In this document: positions 11,546-23,100 of the stretch, one piece after another
How the letters are laid out: every line of letters begins with the position of its first letter
Position numbering within the stretch: position 1 is the first letter of the stretch
Assembly: GCA_022925895.1 (NCBI GenBank)
Contig: JAKSYS010000116.1
Span: 50,937-114,936 of the forward strand
Direction of reading: 5' to 3'
Source of the DNA: Fragilaria crotonensis
Lineage: Eukaryota; Bacillariophyta; Fragilariophyceae; Fragilariales; Fragilariaceae
Length of the DNA stretch: 64,000 nt
Notes under the pieces: generated by a model
Databases searched by the model: none
The model's input: the letters and a program-made list of their open reading frames with translations, nothing else
Told to the model about the DNA's origin: nothing
Translations under genes and position numbers: made by a program

Positions 11546-13291
11546 TTATTGATGATACAGATGATTGAATTCTTCGAAACCGGGTGGAGGTGTACCGGTC
11601 TCGCACCATCCCGTATATGTAATTTCCTTAGTTGTCGCATTGATTCCAACAAACTGGAGGTACGTTTGTAATGGTCTAGCAGTCCCCATTCCATACTGTT
11701 CAACAGCTGTGAGCAAATTCTTTGGTTTCATCATATCCTTGGTAGCCTCAGGGTATCCAAGCTGGTACTTGACTCGATTCAAAACAAGTGCCTGCAATGG
11801 GTTGTGTACACCAGGGGTGAAAGTGCGGTGCACAGACTCCCAGAATTTAGGTTTGTGCCTTCTCACATAAATATGTCCAACCACGTTCTGAACTGGAGAG
11901 AAGATATCGTACCCTGCTGTCCAAAGGCGCGTGCTCATAATGATTTCCTCACCCATAAAAATCCATGGTAAGAAAGGATCAAAAGGTACTTCCTTAAGGA
12001 AATCGGCATGAGCAACAAAGTATCCAGCAGCAGTAAAGGGCGCAAAGCGAGGGGTTTCGACTTGCACACGGTCATACTGACTGGCACCCTCGAGACGGAT
12101 TATTTGACTCTCCAAATCACTGTTAGCAAAGACTGGACCGCAAAGTCGAGCCGCAGGCTTCTTGGCCATTGCTGCCAAATCTGCCAGATGCGAAGGAGGG
12201 TAGTGACTCAAGACTGGCTTCTTAGATGGAGCCTTCTTGAGCATGTCGATGGATATGGCATCCCAGTCCTGCAAGAAGGTCATGTGCTAGTAGACAGAGC
12301 AACAGCAGTGAGAAGTGGAGAATGCCAAAGAATGAAAGAAGTAATGCATACTTACAGCATCAGTCTGCATGAACCAATTCTCGCCATACCAAAGTTTAGA
12401 TGCGAAATAACGAGCTGCATAAGGGCCCAACGATTCGGGTTCGTCAATATCAAGCGATCGGACATGTCCCTTTGCACACAGCTCCCTTCCCTCTTCAGAT
12501 TCACAAAATGACTTCTTACAATCGTCATCAGGTGGAACATCCTCCATCCCTCCGCCCGTCAAAACACCACTCTTGCAATCTGAGTGGCAATTCTGTTGAA
12601 CAATCCCTATGTAGAGTTTCTCTGGATTCTTGGCTTTGCTAAACGCCCACTTCACGGTGTTTAAGCAATTTTCATCGCGATAGGTGGCAAGACTCAAGAA
12701 GATACTACCATCATCGCGACGCGTTGGCATTCTCTCGAGGTAATCCCGATCCCACAAATACAAGGTCTTGACTGTTAAATCGTGGTATGCATTCCAAATA
12801 CCAACATGGGATTCATGCTTGACAACCGCCAGCGCCTCGTGCAGGGTATGAATCCAGTTACTCAGATAGTCCACAATCTCCTCTAGCGTCATGGGCGGTT
12901 TGTCCGATCCGCCGCCGTGGCCGAACACACCAGTATTCCCTTGGACGCCCCCATGAAGCAATTCCTCCACCGTTTCGGTTCCGGCGCGAATTTCGCCCAA
13001 ACGCTCCCCAACAATTTCACCACTCTCGCGCAACTTTGACAATCGAGCCGGCATGTGATTGGATGCCAAAGACTTCAGTGCGGATTTGAGTTGTTGACGT
13101 TTTTCCACCACGGAATGTCGGAGCGAACCTTTGAGGGCGAATTTGGAGTTTGACGGGACATCACCAGGTAAATCGTCAGTTACCGTCGCCAAGTAAACAA
13201 TGAGAACAATAAATATGGCGAGGATGGCATACAGTGCAGGCCCTTGGGCGGAGAAAGAAGACCCTGGACGGCGAATGGCTGTCATTGTCAA
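11546..13291 (-). CDS. GlcNAc-transferase-like protein (Skp1 GnT1 / GT60-type)
   Basis: Predicted membrane-anchored glycosyltransferase of the family that includes the Skp1 hydroxyproline GlcNAc-transferase; donor and target here are inferred. Exons 13291..12356 and 12286..11546, about 558 residues. The 69-bp intron (12287..12355) has a GTAAGT donor and a CTAG acceptor and restores NWFMQTDA-HMTFLQDWD, containing the DxH-like metal site. A single anchor (ALYAILAIFIVLIVYLA) is at about residues 19-38. Family features include IFLSLATYRDENC, IGIVQQNC, GPYAARYFASKLWYGE, FAPFTAAGYFVAHADFL and PWIFMGEEIIMSTRLWTAGYD. Known Skp1 enzymes are cytosolic, whereas this one has an N-terminal membrane segment, so a Golgi role is more likely. 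It is convergent with the GT10 gene, about 215 bp between stops. Confidence 0.82.
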
Positions 13292-13842
13292 TTCGTCACA
13301 ATTCTACTGTCACGAAACCTGTGATTCATTTAATGATGACCATGGACCACATACAATCATACAATAGTGTCGCCGTTTCGCCGTGTGTCGTGTGGAATTA
13401 ATAGCATTGGCCAACGGGTATAGGGTACTTGTACGACGTCTAGAGCAAATGGTACTATCGGTAGTACGGGTACTAGTACTAGTACCAGTGCCGGAGAGCG
13501 TGCACTGGACTCGGGAGTCGACGAGCAACAGTACAGCAACAACAGTGCACAAAGTATTCCGAGTACACCCGTACTGGTGACCGATCTACTTAGAATACAC
13601 GGCGTTCATGAACTATACTACAAGTACATGTACCTGGTACTACATTGCTACACTGTACTCCCACGCGTCTACTACTAGGGCATTGTGTAAGGGTGGTACT
13701 GTAGCTCGGTCGGAACAATACTCCAGTCCTGTAATATGCCTCGTTGCTCACTGGACACTGGAGTACTTGTTCGCCTTGCTGCACGCAACGAAACGGACCC
13801 GGCACCCGGCACCTGGCTCCTCGCGCTTAATCATAAACGCAT
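13292..13842. repeat. GTAC-rich intergenic tract
   Basis: No supportable gene. It carries ACTAGTACTAGTACCAG-type runs near 13470 and TACTCCAGT/ACTGGAGTA copies near 13720 and 13757. It probably holds the upstream region of the minus-strand glycosyltransferase, whose start is at 13291. It ends at the solo LTR. Confidence 0.65.
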
Positions 13843-14368
13843 TGTTAAATCACCGTACTAGTAACCGTACAGTAGCCTCGAATGAATACTCGTCTGAAAT
13901 GTGACAGTAGATGTCCTCTACTCACTTTCTATTCCTGTAAATTGTGAGCTTAATCTGTTTGTTAAACTACTTCTAAAGTCATCATTCAATCACTGATGAG
14001 AGCTTGAAAAGCTCTCCAATCAGACCACAAAAGACCTCATCCAGTAGGTTCCACACAACAAATCTAATCTTGAAGAACTGACACCAAATCAGACTTCACA
14101 GTAGATTCTACACCTGTGAAGTCTTCATTCCTTCACGGGTGATGCCTCCTGGGATCTCTCAGTAGATCCCTGCATGCCGGGAGGTCTTCCAGCCTTTCTG
14201 GTCTTGACCTTCCTTGTGACTTCTGTCCATTTGTCAGCATCCAAGAGAGCAGCAGAACAGAAGCTATTGCTACCGTCGTCCACAGTATATGGTGCCACCG
14301 GTACAGTCGCACCGGTCGCTTCAACCGTAACACCGTGAGCCTCGACAGTAGCACTGTAGCTCTCGACA
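13843..14368 (-). repeat. Solo LTR of a related copia element
   Basis: Read on the minus strand, this 526-bp block starts TGTCGAGAGCTAC and ends TTTAACA, as do the LTRs at 3865 and 8677; the interior is alignable but diverged (shared words such as TCTGTTCTG and AAGCTCACAATTT). It also keeps an open frame from its start to a stop at 14125, about 81 codons, matching the LTR-encoded Pol tail of the other element. No internal gag-pol adjoins it. The flanks (CGCAT and CGTCG) do not match, so there is no clear target duplication. It probably arose by LTR-LTR recombination long ago. Confidence 0.75.
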
Positions 14369-14392
14369 CGTCGCCCTACGTGGATTGGCGTC

Positions 14393-14938
14393 ATGCTCCT
14401 CAACACGGTGACAATGATGCGACAACTCTTGTTCCTCTCGACCCTTGTCTTCCTTGTTGATTCTCTTGCCATCATGACAGTGTCTGATAAATTAAAGGAA
14501 TTAGGCATTGCTATTCGAGCTCCTACTGCTCCCAAGGGTAACTACTGTCTTTGTGTGCGTACAGGCAATCTGCTTCATCTTTGCGGTCACATTCCGCAGA
14601 AAGAAGATGGGTCGTTCATCAAGGGTCGGCTGGGTCAAGACATGACGGTGGAAGAAGGATATGCCAGCGCTAGATGCTGTGCCGAGAATATTTTGAATAC
14701 ATTGCACCAGGAACTGGATGGCGACTGGACTCGAGTCGTGCGCATCGTCAAACTAGTCGGCTTTGTAAACTCTGCAGCTGACTTTGAGCAACAACCGGCG
14801 GTAATGAATGGTGCATCGGATCTGTTTGTTCAAGTGTTCGGCGACGCAGGTTTTCACGCAAGAAGTGCGGTCGGAACAAATGTGTTGCCATTGGGAGTTG
14901 CCACTGAAGTGGAAGCCATCGTAGAAATCCGTGACTAG
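14393..14938 (+). CDS. RidA/YjgF/UK114 family protein with signal-like N-terminus
   Basis: Member of the RidA superfamily, small trimeric proteins; the founding members deaminate reactive enamine/imine intermediates, but many relatives have other roles. 181 residues with no intron. A hydrophobic N-terminus (MMRQLLFLSTLVFLVDSLA; in-frame ATGs at 14414 and 14417) may be a signal or transit peptide, followed by a RidA-like body: LKELGIAI, APKGNYCLCVRTGNLLHLCG, then VRIVKLVGFVNSAADF and the C-terminal HARSAVGTNVLPLGVATEVEAIVEI. This resembles the longer, YjgF-like subgroup with a GxNxLP-type signature rather than the classical RidA pocket. The solo LTR ends only 24 bp upstream, so its promoter or 5' UTR probably lies inside LTR sequence. 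Confidence 0.85.
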   Translation: MLLNTVTMMRQLLFLSTLVFLVDSLAIMTVSDKLKELGIAIRAPTAPKGNYCLCVRTGNLLHLCGHIPQKEDGSFIKGRLGQDMTVEEGYASARCCAENILNTLHQELDGDWTRVVRIVKLVGFVNSAADFEQQPAVMNGASDLFVQVFGDAGFHARSAVGTNVLPLGVATEVEAIVEIRD

Positions 14939-15897
14939 GTCGGAATCGCAAAACGATTATCGAAGTTCTATCGATTAGGAACTGATATGGAGTCGCGCAA
15001 GCTCGGAGTATGCAACAATGGATTGTAGTGCTTATAATCCTGTTATAGTTTCTGTGAGCATTAAAGCGTATAGTCACCTGACAAAAAAATTGACAATGCA
15101 TATCATGACGAACAATCCTCTACTTCAACCGCGAACGATCAAGGTGAAAACATGGGGCTCGTCTCAGTGGTATGTCAAACGTTCATTTTGCAGGAATCAT
15201 GTGGTGGCAATGTACTAGTTCATGCGTAACCTGGGACATGCCGAGGAACAATGAAGTGATGCGACTATGGTGACTGCCGCCTTCAACGGGAAGAGCTTCC
15301 CCAGGTCTGTACCGAATACTCCGGAGGAGGTAGTACCACTCAAGGGTGAGGCAGGATATGGAGCATATCACGAATTATCGATGTGGGCAAATTCCGTTTG
15401 CAGACAGGACGATATTGGCCACTCATTCTAGTCTAGGTGCCGTTAGTTGCAGCGACGACCACCATCACGGTCATCAACGCTTCATTGAAGTACGATCACA
15501 AGCAGCTAATGTTTCTTCACCCCTTCTAGGTTAAGAAATATTAACAGTTTCCTTTGATCAATTATACTACAGAGATTCTATTGAAGGTCAATCGAGGGTC
15601 TTCGCCAGCATGACTTGAGTGTCCTAGTTGTGCCTGGTTAGCGTTGAAACACTCGGGTGTGTGTCGAGCCTGGTCGCATGTATGCGTGTATGAGTACGCC
15701 GAAGGCCAGCATGTCTTCCATTCTGAATATACAGCAGCACACCACTGCGAGAAGGAGATTGTAGCAATCGCAAGCTTAAGGAAGAACTCAGAAATCGCCA
15801 TGTTGCACCGAACGTAAGCATGACTCATAGCTTCCGATGAAGAGATGACTACAATTGCAGGATAAGTTGCCGACTCTACAAGCTTATCAAAAGAAAT
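14939..15897. other. Intergenic region, nothing recognised
   Basis: About 960 bases. Short frames on both strands have no recognisable domain and no splice structure that extends them. It should hold the 3' ends of the RidA gene and of the hypothetical gene to its right (convergent). Confidence 0.5.
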
Positions 15898-16491
15898 CTA
15901 GAATGCAACTCTCGCGAACATTCTTGTTGCAGTCCTCAGCATGTCGCCTTGCCCGAACGCAGGAGCAAGCTGTTGCAACGCTGGCGAGATCGATTTCGAA
16001 AGATGACGTCTCTGTGGCAACTTGCATTTCTTTCTTTGTGGCCCACCAACAGCTCGGGTGTTGTTGTAAGGGTTGTAAATGCGATGCAAATCATTGATTC
16101 TGTAGCCGTGTTTCTCCATGAGTAATCGTTTTCGTTGGAGAGCACTCAAACGAAGAGTCTTTGAAGTCCGTCGCATCGGTCTATTTTGTTCGTATTCTTT
16201 TATTGATACGGGCTCATCATCTGTACTGAACCAATCGAGTCCGATCCCTGGACCATGATTCACGAGCCCCGTACACAATACATCATGAAGACGAACACTC
16301 ACGACGGAAAAGCAGACATTCTTGGTTTCGCAGCTTCGATCTCGCAAGGGCGTGATAACCAAATCATCAGATGATGATGGTAGCTCAGAGATGGTGTGCA
16401 TGCTATCTTGACTTCTTTCCATAATGGCAAACGCAGTCGCGAGTCGTCGTTTCGTTTTGGTTTCGTTCGAGAAAATGCGTGTTTGTGACAT
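15898..16491 (-). CDS. Diatom-type hypothetical protein
   Basis: No function known to me. The frame is open to 16521, but the first ten codons come from the terminal repeat of the adjoining MITE, so the ATG at 16491 (MSQTRIFSNETK) is preferred; 197 residues. The middle has a pattern I recall from many uncharacterised diatom proteins: VSVRLHDV, then GPGIGLDWFS, then a VSIKEYEQNRPMRR stretch and LSALQRKRLLMEKHGYRINDL. No membrane segment or signal peptide is visible. The C-terminus is basic. The family recollection is from memory and untested; the gene itself is supported by the intact frame and the conserved core. Confidence 0.65.
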   Translation of the reverse strand: MSQTRIFSNETKTKRRLATAFAIMERSQDSMHTISELPSSSDDLVITPLRDRSCETKNVCFSVVSVRLHDVLCTGLVNHGPGIGLDWFSTDDEPVSIKEYEQNRPMRRTSKTLRLSALQRKRLLMEKHGYRINDLHRIYNPYNNTRAVGGPQRKKCKLPQRRHLSKSISPALQQLAPAFGQGDMLRTATRMFARVAF

Positions 16492-17260
16492 ACTCCCTCC
16501 GTCCGAATATAGTAGTCCCACTTAAACTTTCAGTCGAGAAAATTCTGGCATTTCACTGAAACGTCATGTCATTTGGATTGCTCGAAATGAACACTATGGA
16601 TCCATGTATAACATCAAATGCATGCGTTTCGATCTGAATGTTCGAAATTGAGTTTTCAGGTCGCAATTTTCTAAATAAATTTTTCTTAAGGCTATAACTC
16701 GCGCAGATGACCTTCCCCGTCCCGAAGCTTCCGTTACGACTTTTTCAACTATGCATGAGGAACACAAAACGTACTGGGGGCTAAACATAATAAATCGTTT
16801 CCAGAACGCTGTCACACCTGAAAGGTTGCAGTCCTGACGGTAGTTTTGCTTGAAGTCATTAACGGTCGTTGTTCATGGCTTTTATGTGCTTACCAAATCA
16901 ATATCACGCCATATAGGAAGCACTAACGGAAAATGTCTAATTAAAAATCGTGTCTCAAATTGCAAGGACACTTTTCCTCATACAAGGCTCATTCAAAACT
17001 TTATGTAACTATAAGTGTCATCGGTTTTGAATACTGTTCCGTTTCCGTGTGTTTCATTCTACATGACCTATGGAAAGTCAATTAGGCGGAATTTTTTGTC
17101 ACAATGCGGAAATTTCTCTAAGTAGTGTCGGTTGAGAGAGCGCATGCCTCGCCAAATCGTAGAAACATACCAGGAGCCTACGTCCAAATGACTGAAAGAC
17201 ACCGGATGGGAACCCCTTTAAAATATTAGTCGGGACTACTATATTCGGACGGAGGGAGTA
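16491..17260. mobile_element. Stowaway-like (Tc1/mariner-type) non-autonomous DNA transposon
   Basis: About 770 bp bounded by perfect 27-bp inverted terminal repeats at 16493-16519 and 17232-17258, starting CTCCCTCCGTCCGAATAT, with TA on both outer sides (16491-16492 and 17259-17260) as the target duplication. The start CTCCCTCCGT and TA targets are hallmarks of plant Stowaway MITEs and of mariner-like elements. The interior has no transposase-sized frame (longest about 73 codons), so it would need a transposase in trans. It lies directly against the ATG of the minus-strand gene; the T of that gene's start codon complement is the first base of the TA. Confidence 0.85.
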
Positions 17261-17963
17261 CGTCGTACTCGTAGCATTGATGAGAGGCATTTCAACACCT
17301 TCAGTTTCACGAACACAATACACCCAACTTTGTACTACGAGCACGTAGAAGGCTGCACTCCCCTACTTGGGTACTGCCAAACACAAAGTGTCATTTAGGA
17401 TGCAAGATTGGATGGGTTTTTCAATGACCTTGAAAACAGAAATGCCAGTCGCAAGACGCGACGTGGATATCTACCAGAAGAAATTGGACTACACTCAGGG
17501 CTCCCAGTGCCTACTTTTAATTTTTAACGTCCATGTTGCTCGGACTAACGCGTTCTGTTTACGTCGTACAGTACAGAGTTCGGACAGTACCCCCCGAGTA
17601 TGACACATATATACAACATACACATATATTCGTATGACATATACTGTACTGGTAGACTGTAGGATGCAAACCGAGGGGTCTCTACTCTCTACAGGTACCT
17701 GGTACAAGTACCGGTAGACGGCTGCATAGATTCGTCCTTCATCTAGGAAAGGAATCTCATCAACAATTTATGGAGTAATACATTGTAGCAGAATCTCCCA
17801 ACGAACCAACCTTGGTTCAATGAATCTTCTCGGCAAGCCAGCATGATCCCTCTGAAGTTGGCGAAGATGTAAGGTAACACGTATTGATGACCGATCCTGG
17901 TCGTTTGAGGAAACAGGTAGTATTGCGCTGACTATACAACACAGTCGCATCTGGTTCCCCGTC
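17261..17963. other. Intergenic region with GTAC words; possible 5' part of PhoD gene
   Basis: 17565-17730 is GTAC-rich (GGTACCTGGTACAAGTACC near 17694). From 17856 a frame in phase with the PhoD start is open and looks coding (VTRIDDRSWSFEETGSIAL), so the PhoD gene may begin upstream through another exon that I could not define. Confidence 0.45.
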
Positions 17964-19674
17964 ATGACGGTGCTTCCATCAAGGATTGCTTTCGGTTCTT
18001 GCAACAACCAGGACCTTCAGAATAATCTCTGGCCCATCATTGAACGACGCAAACCGGCTGGATTCGTTTGGGGTGGAGATTCGATCTACGCTGGTAAGTC
18101 TATTGGGGATTTTATTGATAAACGTTACCAGCATCATTAATGACGAAGCCTTTCGCATCCAGACCTTGTACGACCGATTGATTGGAGGACTTTCCCCAAC
18201 CATTGGGAGCCTTGAGTGCTGACGGCAATCGTCTCAGAAGACTATACGAGGTGCAACAAAAGGTTCCAGGCTACAAGAGTCTCGTGGATTCTAACGCTAC
18301 TATCTTCGGCACTATCGATGGTAAGGTCCCAACCAATTCTCAGCAGTCAATTTATGGGTCGTATTCTCATGTGATCATGCTCAGATCATGACTATGGGTG
18401 TGATAACGCTGACCGGACGTATCCTTATCGAATTGAAAGTGCTGAGGCTTTCGTTGACTTCATTGGCGAGCCGAAAGATTCTGCCATGACCAAGAGGGCC
18501 AAGGCTGGACTCGGGGTGTACGGTGTCAAGGTCTTTGACTTTGATCGACCACAAGGTCGTCAAGCTCTATCAGATTCAGAAGCAGGCATCGATCACCACG
18601 CGGTTGTCGATCACGGTGATCCGCCATCGTACTCAAACAAAAGCGTTGCAGTCTTTGTCCTGGATGTCCGTTCCAACAAGTCTCCTTGGAAGAAAGGCTA
18701 CGCATTCACACCTGATTTAGACGGAGATTTTTGGGCGAGACGCAATGGGAATGGTTTGAAGCGTCACTTTCGAGATCCAGAGCTGCTATCAATGTAGTAG
18801 TAAACGGACTTCAAGTTCATGCAAATATCTTTCCCGATGGAAACATGGCTGAGAGTTGGGGCAAGTACCCGAAGTCCCAACAACGACTGTTTGACGCGTT
18901 GCTGCAGGATTCGGTTTCTGCACCGATTCTCATCAGCGGAGATGTTCACATGGCTCAATTCATGCGAAAGGACTGCAAAGGGATATCGGCAAGTCACATT
19001 TCCGACCTCTAGTTGAGATGACTACCAGTGGCATGACGCACTCTTGGGGTTCTCTACCGAGCAATCCGGTTGATAGTCCAGATTGGAAACCCACGGCATT
19101 TGACCGATATGGATCATTTATTGCTGCGTCAATGATGGGCGTGTTGAACAGCATTTGTCCATGGACAGATGTCATGCTTAGCAATCGCTCTGACGCGTCT
19201 CCAAAGCCAGTTGGAAACCTTGACCTTGCGGAGAGCGGAGGTGCCGAAAGCGCAAAAACAGGCAGACAGTTCTCTCTTCAGAAAAACTTTGGCGAACTCG
19301 AGTTTGATTGGGACACGCGAACAGTGGTCATGCGCGCCATCGGCGAAGGCGATAAACCTCTCTTGAGTGCGAAATGGACCATGGACCAACTCTCTGGGCG
19401 GACTCTAATGCCCGGGAGTTTCGTCGCTAAGCAGGACTATGCCTATGCGTTGGATGACGCACTGGTGGACGGTGTTTGGACTTGTGTAAATCATCGTGGC
19501 CGAGTCAATGAGACACATCATTTGATCGGCCATCTTGTAACTGCGTCTGCATTGATCCTCTTGGTGCCACTTCCGTACCTGCTCTTCACCTATTTACTGC
19601 TAAGTGTTACGCGCAAATACCGTACCAGATTAACCATGCACCGGAATTGTTCGCCACCTGCTGTTTGTGAATGA
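17964..19674 (+). pseudogene. PhoD-like phosphatase, disrupted by three single-base deletions
   Basis: Metallophosphatase-like protein of the PhoD family. Segments: exon 1 to 18093 (RIAFGSCNNQDLQNNLWPII, VWGGDSIYA), 69-bp intron 18094..18162, exon 2 18163..18320 (LRRLYEVQQKVPGY), 64-bp intron 18321..18384, exon 3 to 19674 (DDHDYG metal ligands; SVAVFVLDVRSNKSPWKKGY; NVVVNGLQVHA; ILISGDVHMAQ; EMTTSGMTHSWGS; PWTDVM). The frame slips at the C-run 18194-18197, the T-run 18728-18732 and the A-run 18977-18979, each needing one missing base. The C-terminus has a hydrophobic stretch (HLVTASALILLVPLPYLLF), a probable membrane anchor. Conserved residues on both sides of every break suggest either a very young pseudogene or consensus errors. 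Confidence 0.75.
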
Positions 19675-20184
19675 TTTGATGCACAAAGGAATGGAACAGT
19701 TGAAGTCTGTCTACTACAAGTAAATGATTGTATTAGCATGAAGTGTACACTTACTGAGCGCCTATTGGCAACTTAAATTTTTCCATTATGTGTTCTGGGC
19801 ATGTGCCACATCCCTGAATTCAAAAGTGAAGTTTCAACAACTGCGACTCTTCCACAAAGTTGAAATAGATCGTGAAGAGTGATGACGATGGACGCTCTGC
19901 GTGTCCGACATGGTGATCTGGAAGCAAGGTAGTGTTGACGTCGATGATGATTCTTCGAGTCGTTCGAGTCTTGTTGACTCTCGTAATTGCGCACGGATTC
20001 TCTCTCCTCGTTTCTTAGCCTCACAATTTAAGCTCACACATTCTTTTCAATGTGAGTGCATTGACAATATTGACACCGACGCTGCCATGCCTTTGCGATT
20101 CGGACCAGATTCGGTCGGAAGACGGGCACCCGGTTGAACATGCTGGAGTACATTCGTCAGCATTATTGCCGCCCCAAGCGCCTA
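19675..20184. other. Intergenic region, nothing firm
   Basis: About 510 bases between convergent genes. A short signal-like frame at about 19950 (MILRVVRVLLTLVIAHGFSLL) ends quickly at a stop and could not be extended by splicing. No RNA gene recognised. Confidence 0.4.
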
Positions 20185-23100
20185 CTAGTTAATGTGAAAG
20201 GTGACAAGCAATGCCTTGAGGGTCACTGCAAGAGTGTTCACTTTTCCGACGTATAGAAACGTCGGTGTTACCGTGTACATACCAACTTCGTCAACCTCGG
20301 ACTCGATTGGTCCTTTTCGGATGGCGAAGCGAAATCGCGTGCCGCGTTTGAATCGCCTAAGAGACACATACTTGAGCTGCCTGTCGTTGGTCCACGCCAA
20401 CGAGCGACGGTGCTCACCGAGAGCAATGAATGTGATATTCAGATGATGAAGCGCATATTGGGACTTTCCTTCGTGTAGAGGAACAGTGCGCACGAGGACT
20501 GTCATTAAGCCTTCGCTTCCATAACAATTGTGGTATGGTAACCTAATAGAATCTTAATGGCGTCAACACATACCCTAGGAGAACTTCGACTACAGTGGCG
20601 ATTCTCGACACATACGATATAGTGCGCATAGCCTTCCACAGGGCACAAAGTCGTCGAGGCTCGCGGTGGTGCAGTACGCAATCGCAGCAAATCTCCATCA
20701 AGCATCTCGCATTATCGCGACCTTCTCACATACCAAGAGTCAACGTGACAGATGTGACCCCCTTGAGATTCATCACGATATCTTGCATACGTTGGATGTC
20801 CCTTGACCCAATTTTGGCATGGTTCAGACCCAGAAGGAAGGTCAAGGCGTCCTCCCCGCTTCCATCGCATCGACTGCCCTGACTGATTTGCACCTGAACA
20901 GACGCAGTGTCAGACTCGTAATTGGGAACCACAAAAAGTTCGAAGGGCCATGGCTCGTCAAGAGAAGGCCGAGTCAGTGTCACGTCACGACGAACAAATT
21001 CATCAGACAAGCTGGACGAGAGCGGCATCAAGAGAACATCAATATCGCTCGTGTCGTCGTCTGACGAGTATTCACCTCCTCCCGAAATAATTGGGTTCTT
21101 ATCAACTGCCACGCGGGTTTTTGTCCGCTCCCATATCTTGTCGTTAACTGCTATCTCACCCTTGGCCTTGACGGGTATGGTCCCATTCTCAAGTTGATTC
21201 ACTCGCTCGCCACCGGTGAAAAACAAGTTATGCTGGAATTTCCCGGCTGCTGGAGTAGGAAGTGATACTTCGGTCGCAGGGGCAGCATCCGAAGTTGTCG
21301 TCAATTCTTTTACGGGTTCACTTCTTCTTTGATGGATTCGGCATTTGAAGTGAATGCCCCCCTTGGCGAACTTCCAGTATTCGAAATCCTCAGCGCAAAC
21401 AAAATGAAAATGAGAATCGCAAGATATGTCAGAACATACAACGGTGGCCCCATCCCTGCCGCATGCTTTGCAAGACTTGGTGCGCTTCTGGATCTCAAAT
21501 AGATTCCTGAAATCAACGTCGTTCGTATTGGTGTGGTCTTCAAGGGTTTCCAAAGTATTTGTGTATCGAGCGCAAAAATCATGGACCGCCATGAGGTGTG
21601 CTGCCTGAGAAAATGCCAGCATCTTGCCGCAACGAGAAGTCTTGTCATTTTCGTGGCAAAAACTGCACCTGACGGTTTCGCCATGGGGTCTCTTGCTTTT
21701 GTAGAATTCGAGCGAGACTCGATCACAGGCGCTCTCTTCCAAGCTTTCATAACTTCGGTGAATGTCGCAAAAATAAACTTTGCCATCACGCTCGAACCTC
21801 CATCCTGTATTCTCCGCGCAGCTGAAATGAAAACATCGATAACAATTCGCATTTGTACAACCGATAGTAGCACCGACCATGCCGCACATGCAACAGGTTA
21901 TTTGCTTTCCTCTGTTCACTGCCTTGATGACATCCTTCCATTTCCCATCTCGAACTTCTACTCAGGCGAATTCTCTCCGCAGTTATTGTGGACAAGAACT
22001 TGGCGGCGCCTTTGCAGGGCGAATAGGCTACCTTCTCGAACGACTACCAAACAGGTGACACAGGCTGCATTGAAGCTTGGCTGTTGGGTTGTTCTTGCGA
22101 AAGATCGCCATGGGGAGAAATTTCTCAAAACCAGAAGTGTCTTCATTCTTGAAGCAAATGGTTGACAATACTTCTTCCGCAGCCCGCAAACCAGAGAGAA
22201 GAGCACCATGCGCCATCGACGGATGCAATGCGGTGGTGTGTTCACCAGCCCAAAACAACCGCATCGTTTCTGAGCCTTCAAGTGTAAGCGAGTCCCCATT
22301 ACCGTTGATTGGCGATTGGAGGATCTGGAAGTCTTGATCCGTAGCTCCTGGGGGCCAAAACGTGTAGCAACCACGAGAAAAATCATCAGATCCCCACCGA
22401 CTTACTTTGAACGCAATAGGTTCTTCGACCATGTCGTCGGAGAATAGTCTCCTCAAGACGGCAACCACCTGGTTGACTAATGATCTATCATCCATGAGCT
22501 CACACTCAGCAGCCTCTTTGCCGCTGATTAGAGACATCAAGACAGCTGGCTTCTCACGCTCTGTGCCAAGACTCATTCCGACATCATTGAACATGTAGTG
22601 GTGAGGGTGCAAGCCGGACGCATTTCCGAAGAGGGTTTGACTCTCGTTGTCGAAAATTCCAGCGGTTCTCCAAAACGGTCGTTGAAATTGAAGGTACACC
22701 TTGTTCAGAAGGCCAAACCCAGTGTTTTGAATGGCGTCAACTTTCGGAAAGGGAAGAGGCGGCTCAAAGACAACCGCTGCACGTCTTTCTTCGTTGTTGA
22801 CGTTCACTGCTGCCTCAACGCTTTCTTTCAATACTCCGAGGGGCAGCGTACTCACAACGAAATCAAAGTTCAATCTTCGATCGCCATCTTTCGCCACAAC
22901 ACAGCAAGAGTCGGAAAGATCAACAAGACGGCGAGGTTGACCACCAGGTTGGGTTGGATAGGACTTAGTAGTGCTTTTACGTGCGTATTCCACCTTCCCA
23001 ACGTGGAAGTCCATTTCACATCGAAATTTCTCGCCGTGACGCCTCAGTTCCATTTCCAAATGACGCACAACTGCAGAATATCCTTGCTTGAGAAGAACAT

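Noticed and set aside
16491-16521. Ten extra N-terminal codons for the hypothetical protein
   Set aside because: They are the MITE terminal repeat read in frame; the ATG directly next to it is the more likely start.
18728-18979. Programmed frameshifting as the reason for the PhoD breaks
   Set aside because: Three slips in one gene without slippery heptamers or nearby pseudoknot-like stems; missing bases in the consensus are simpler.
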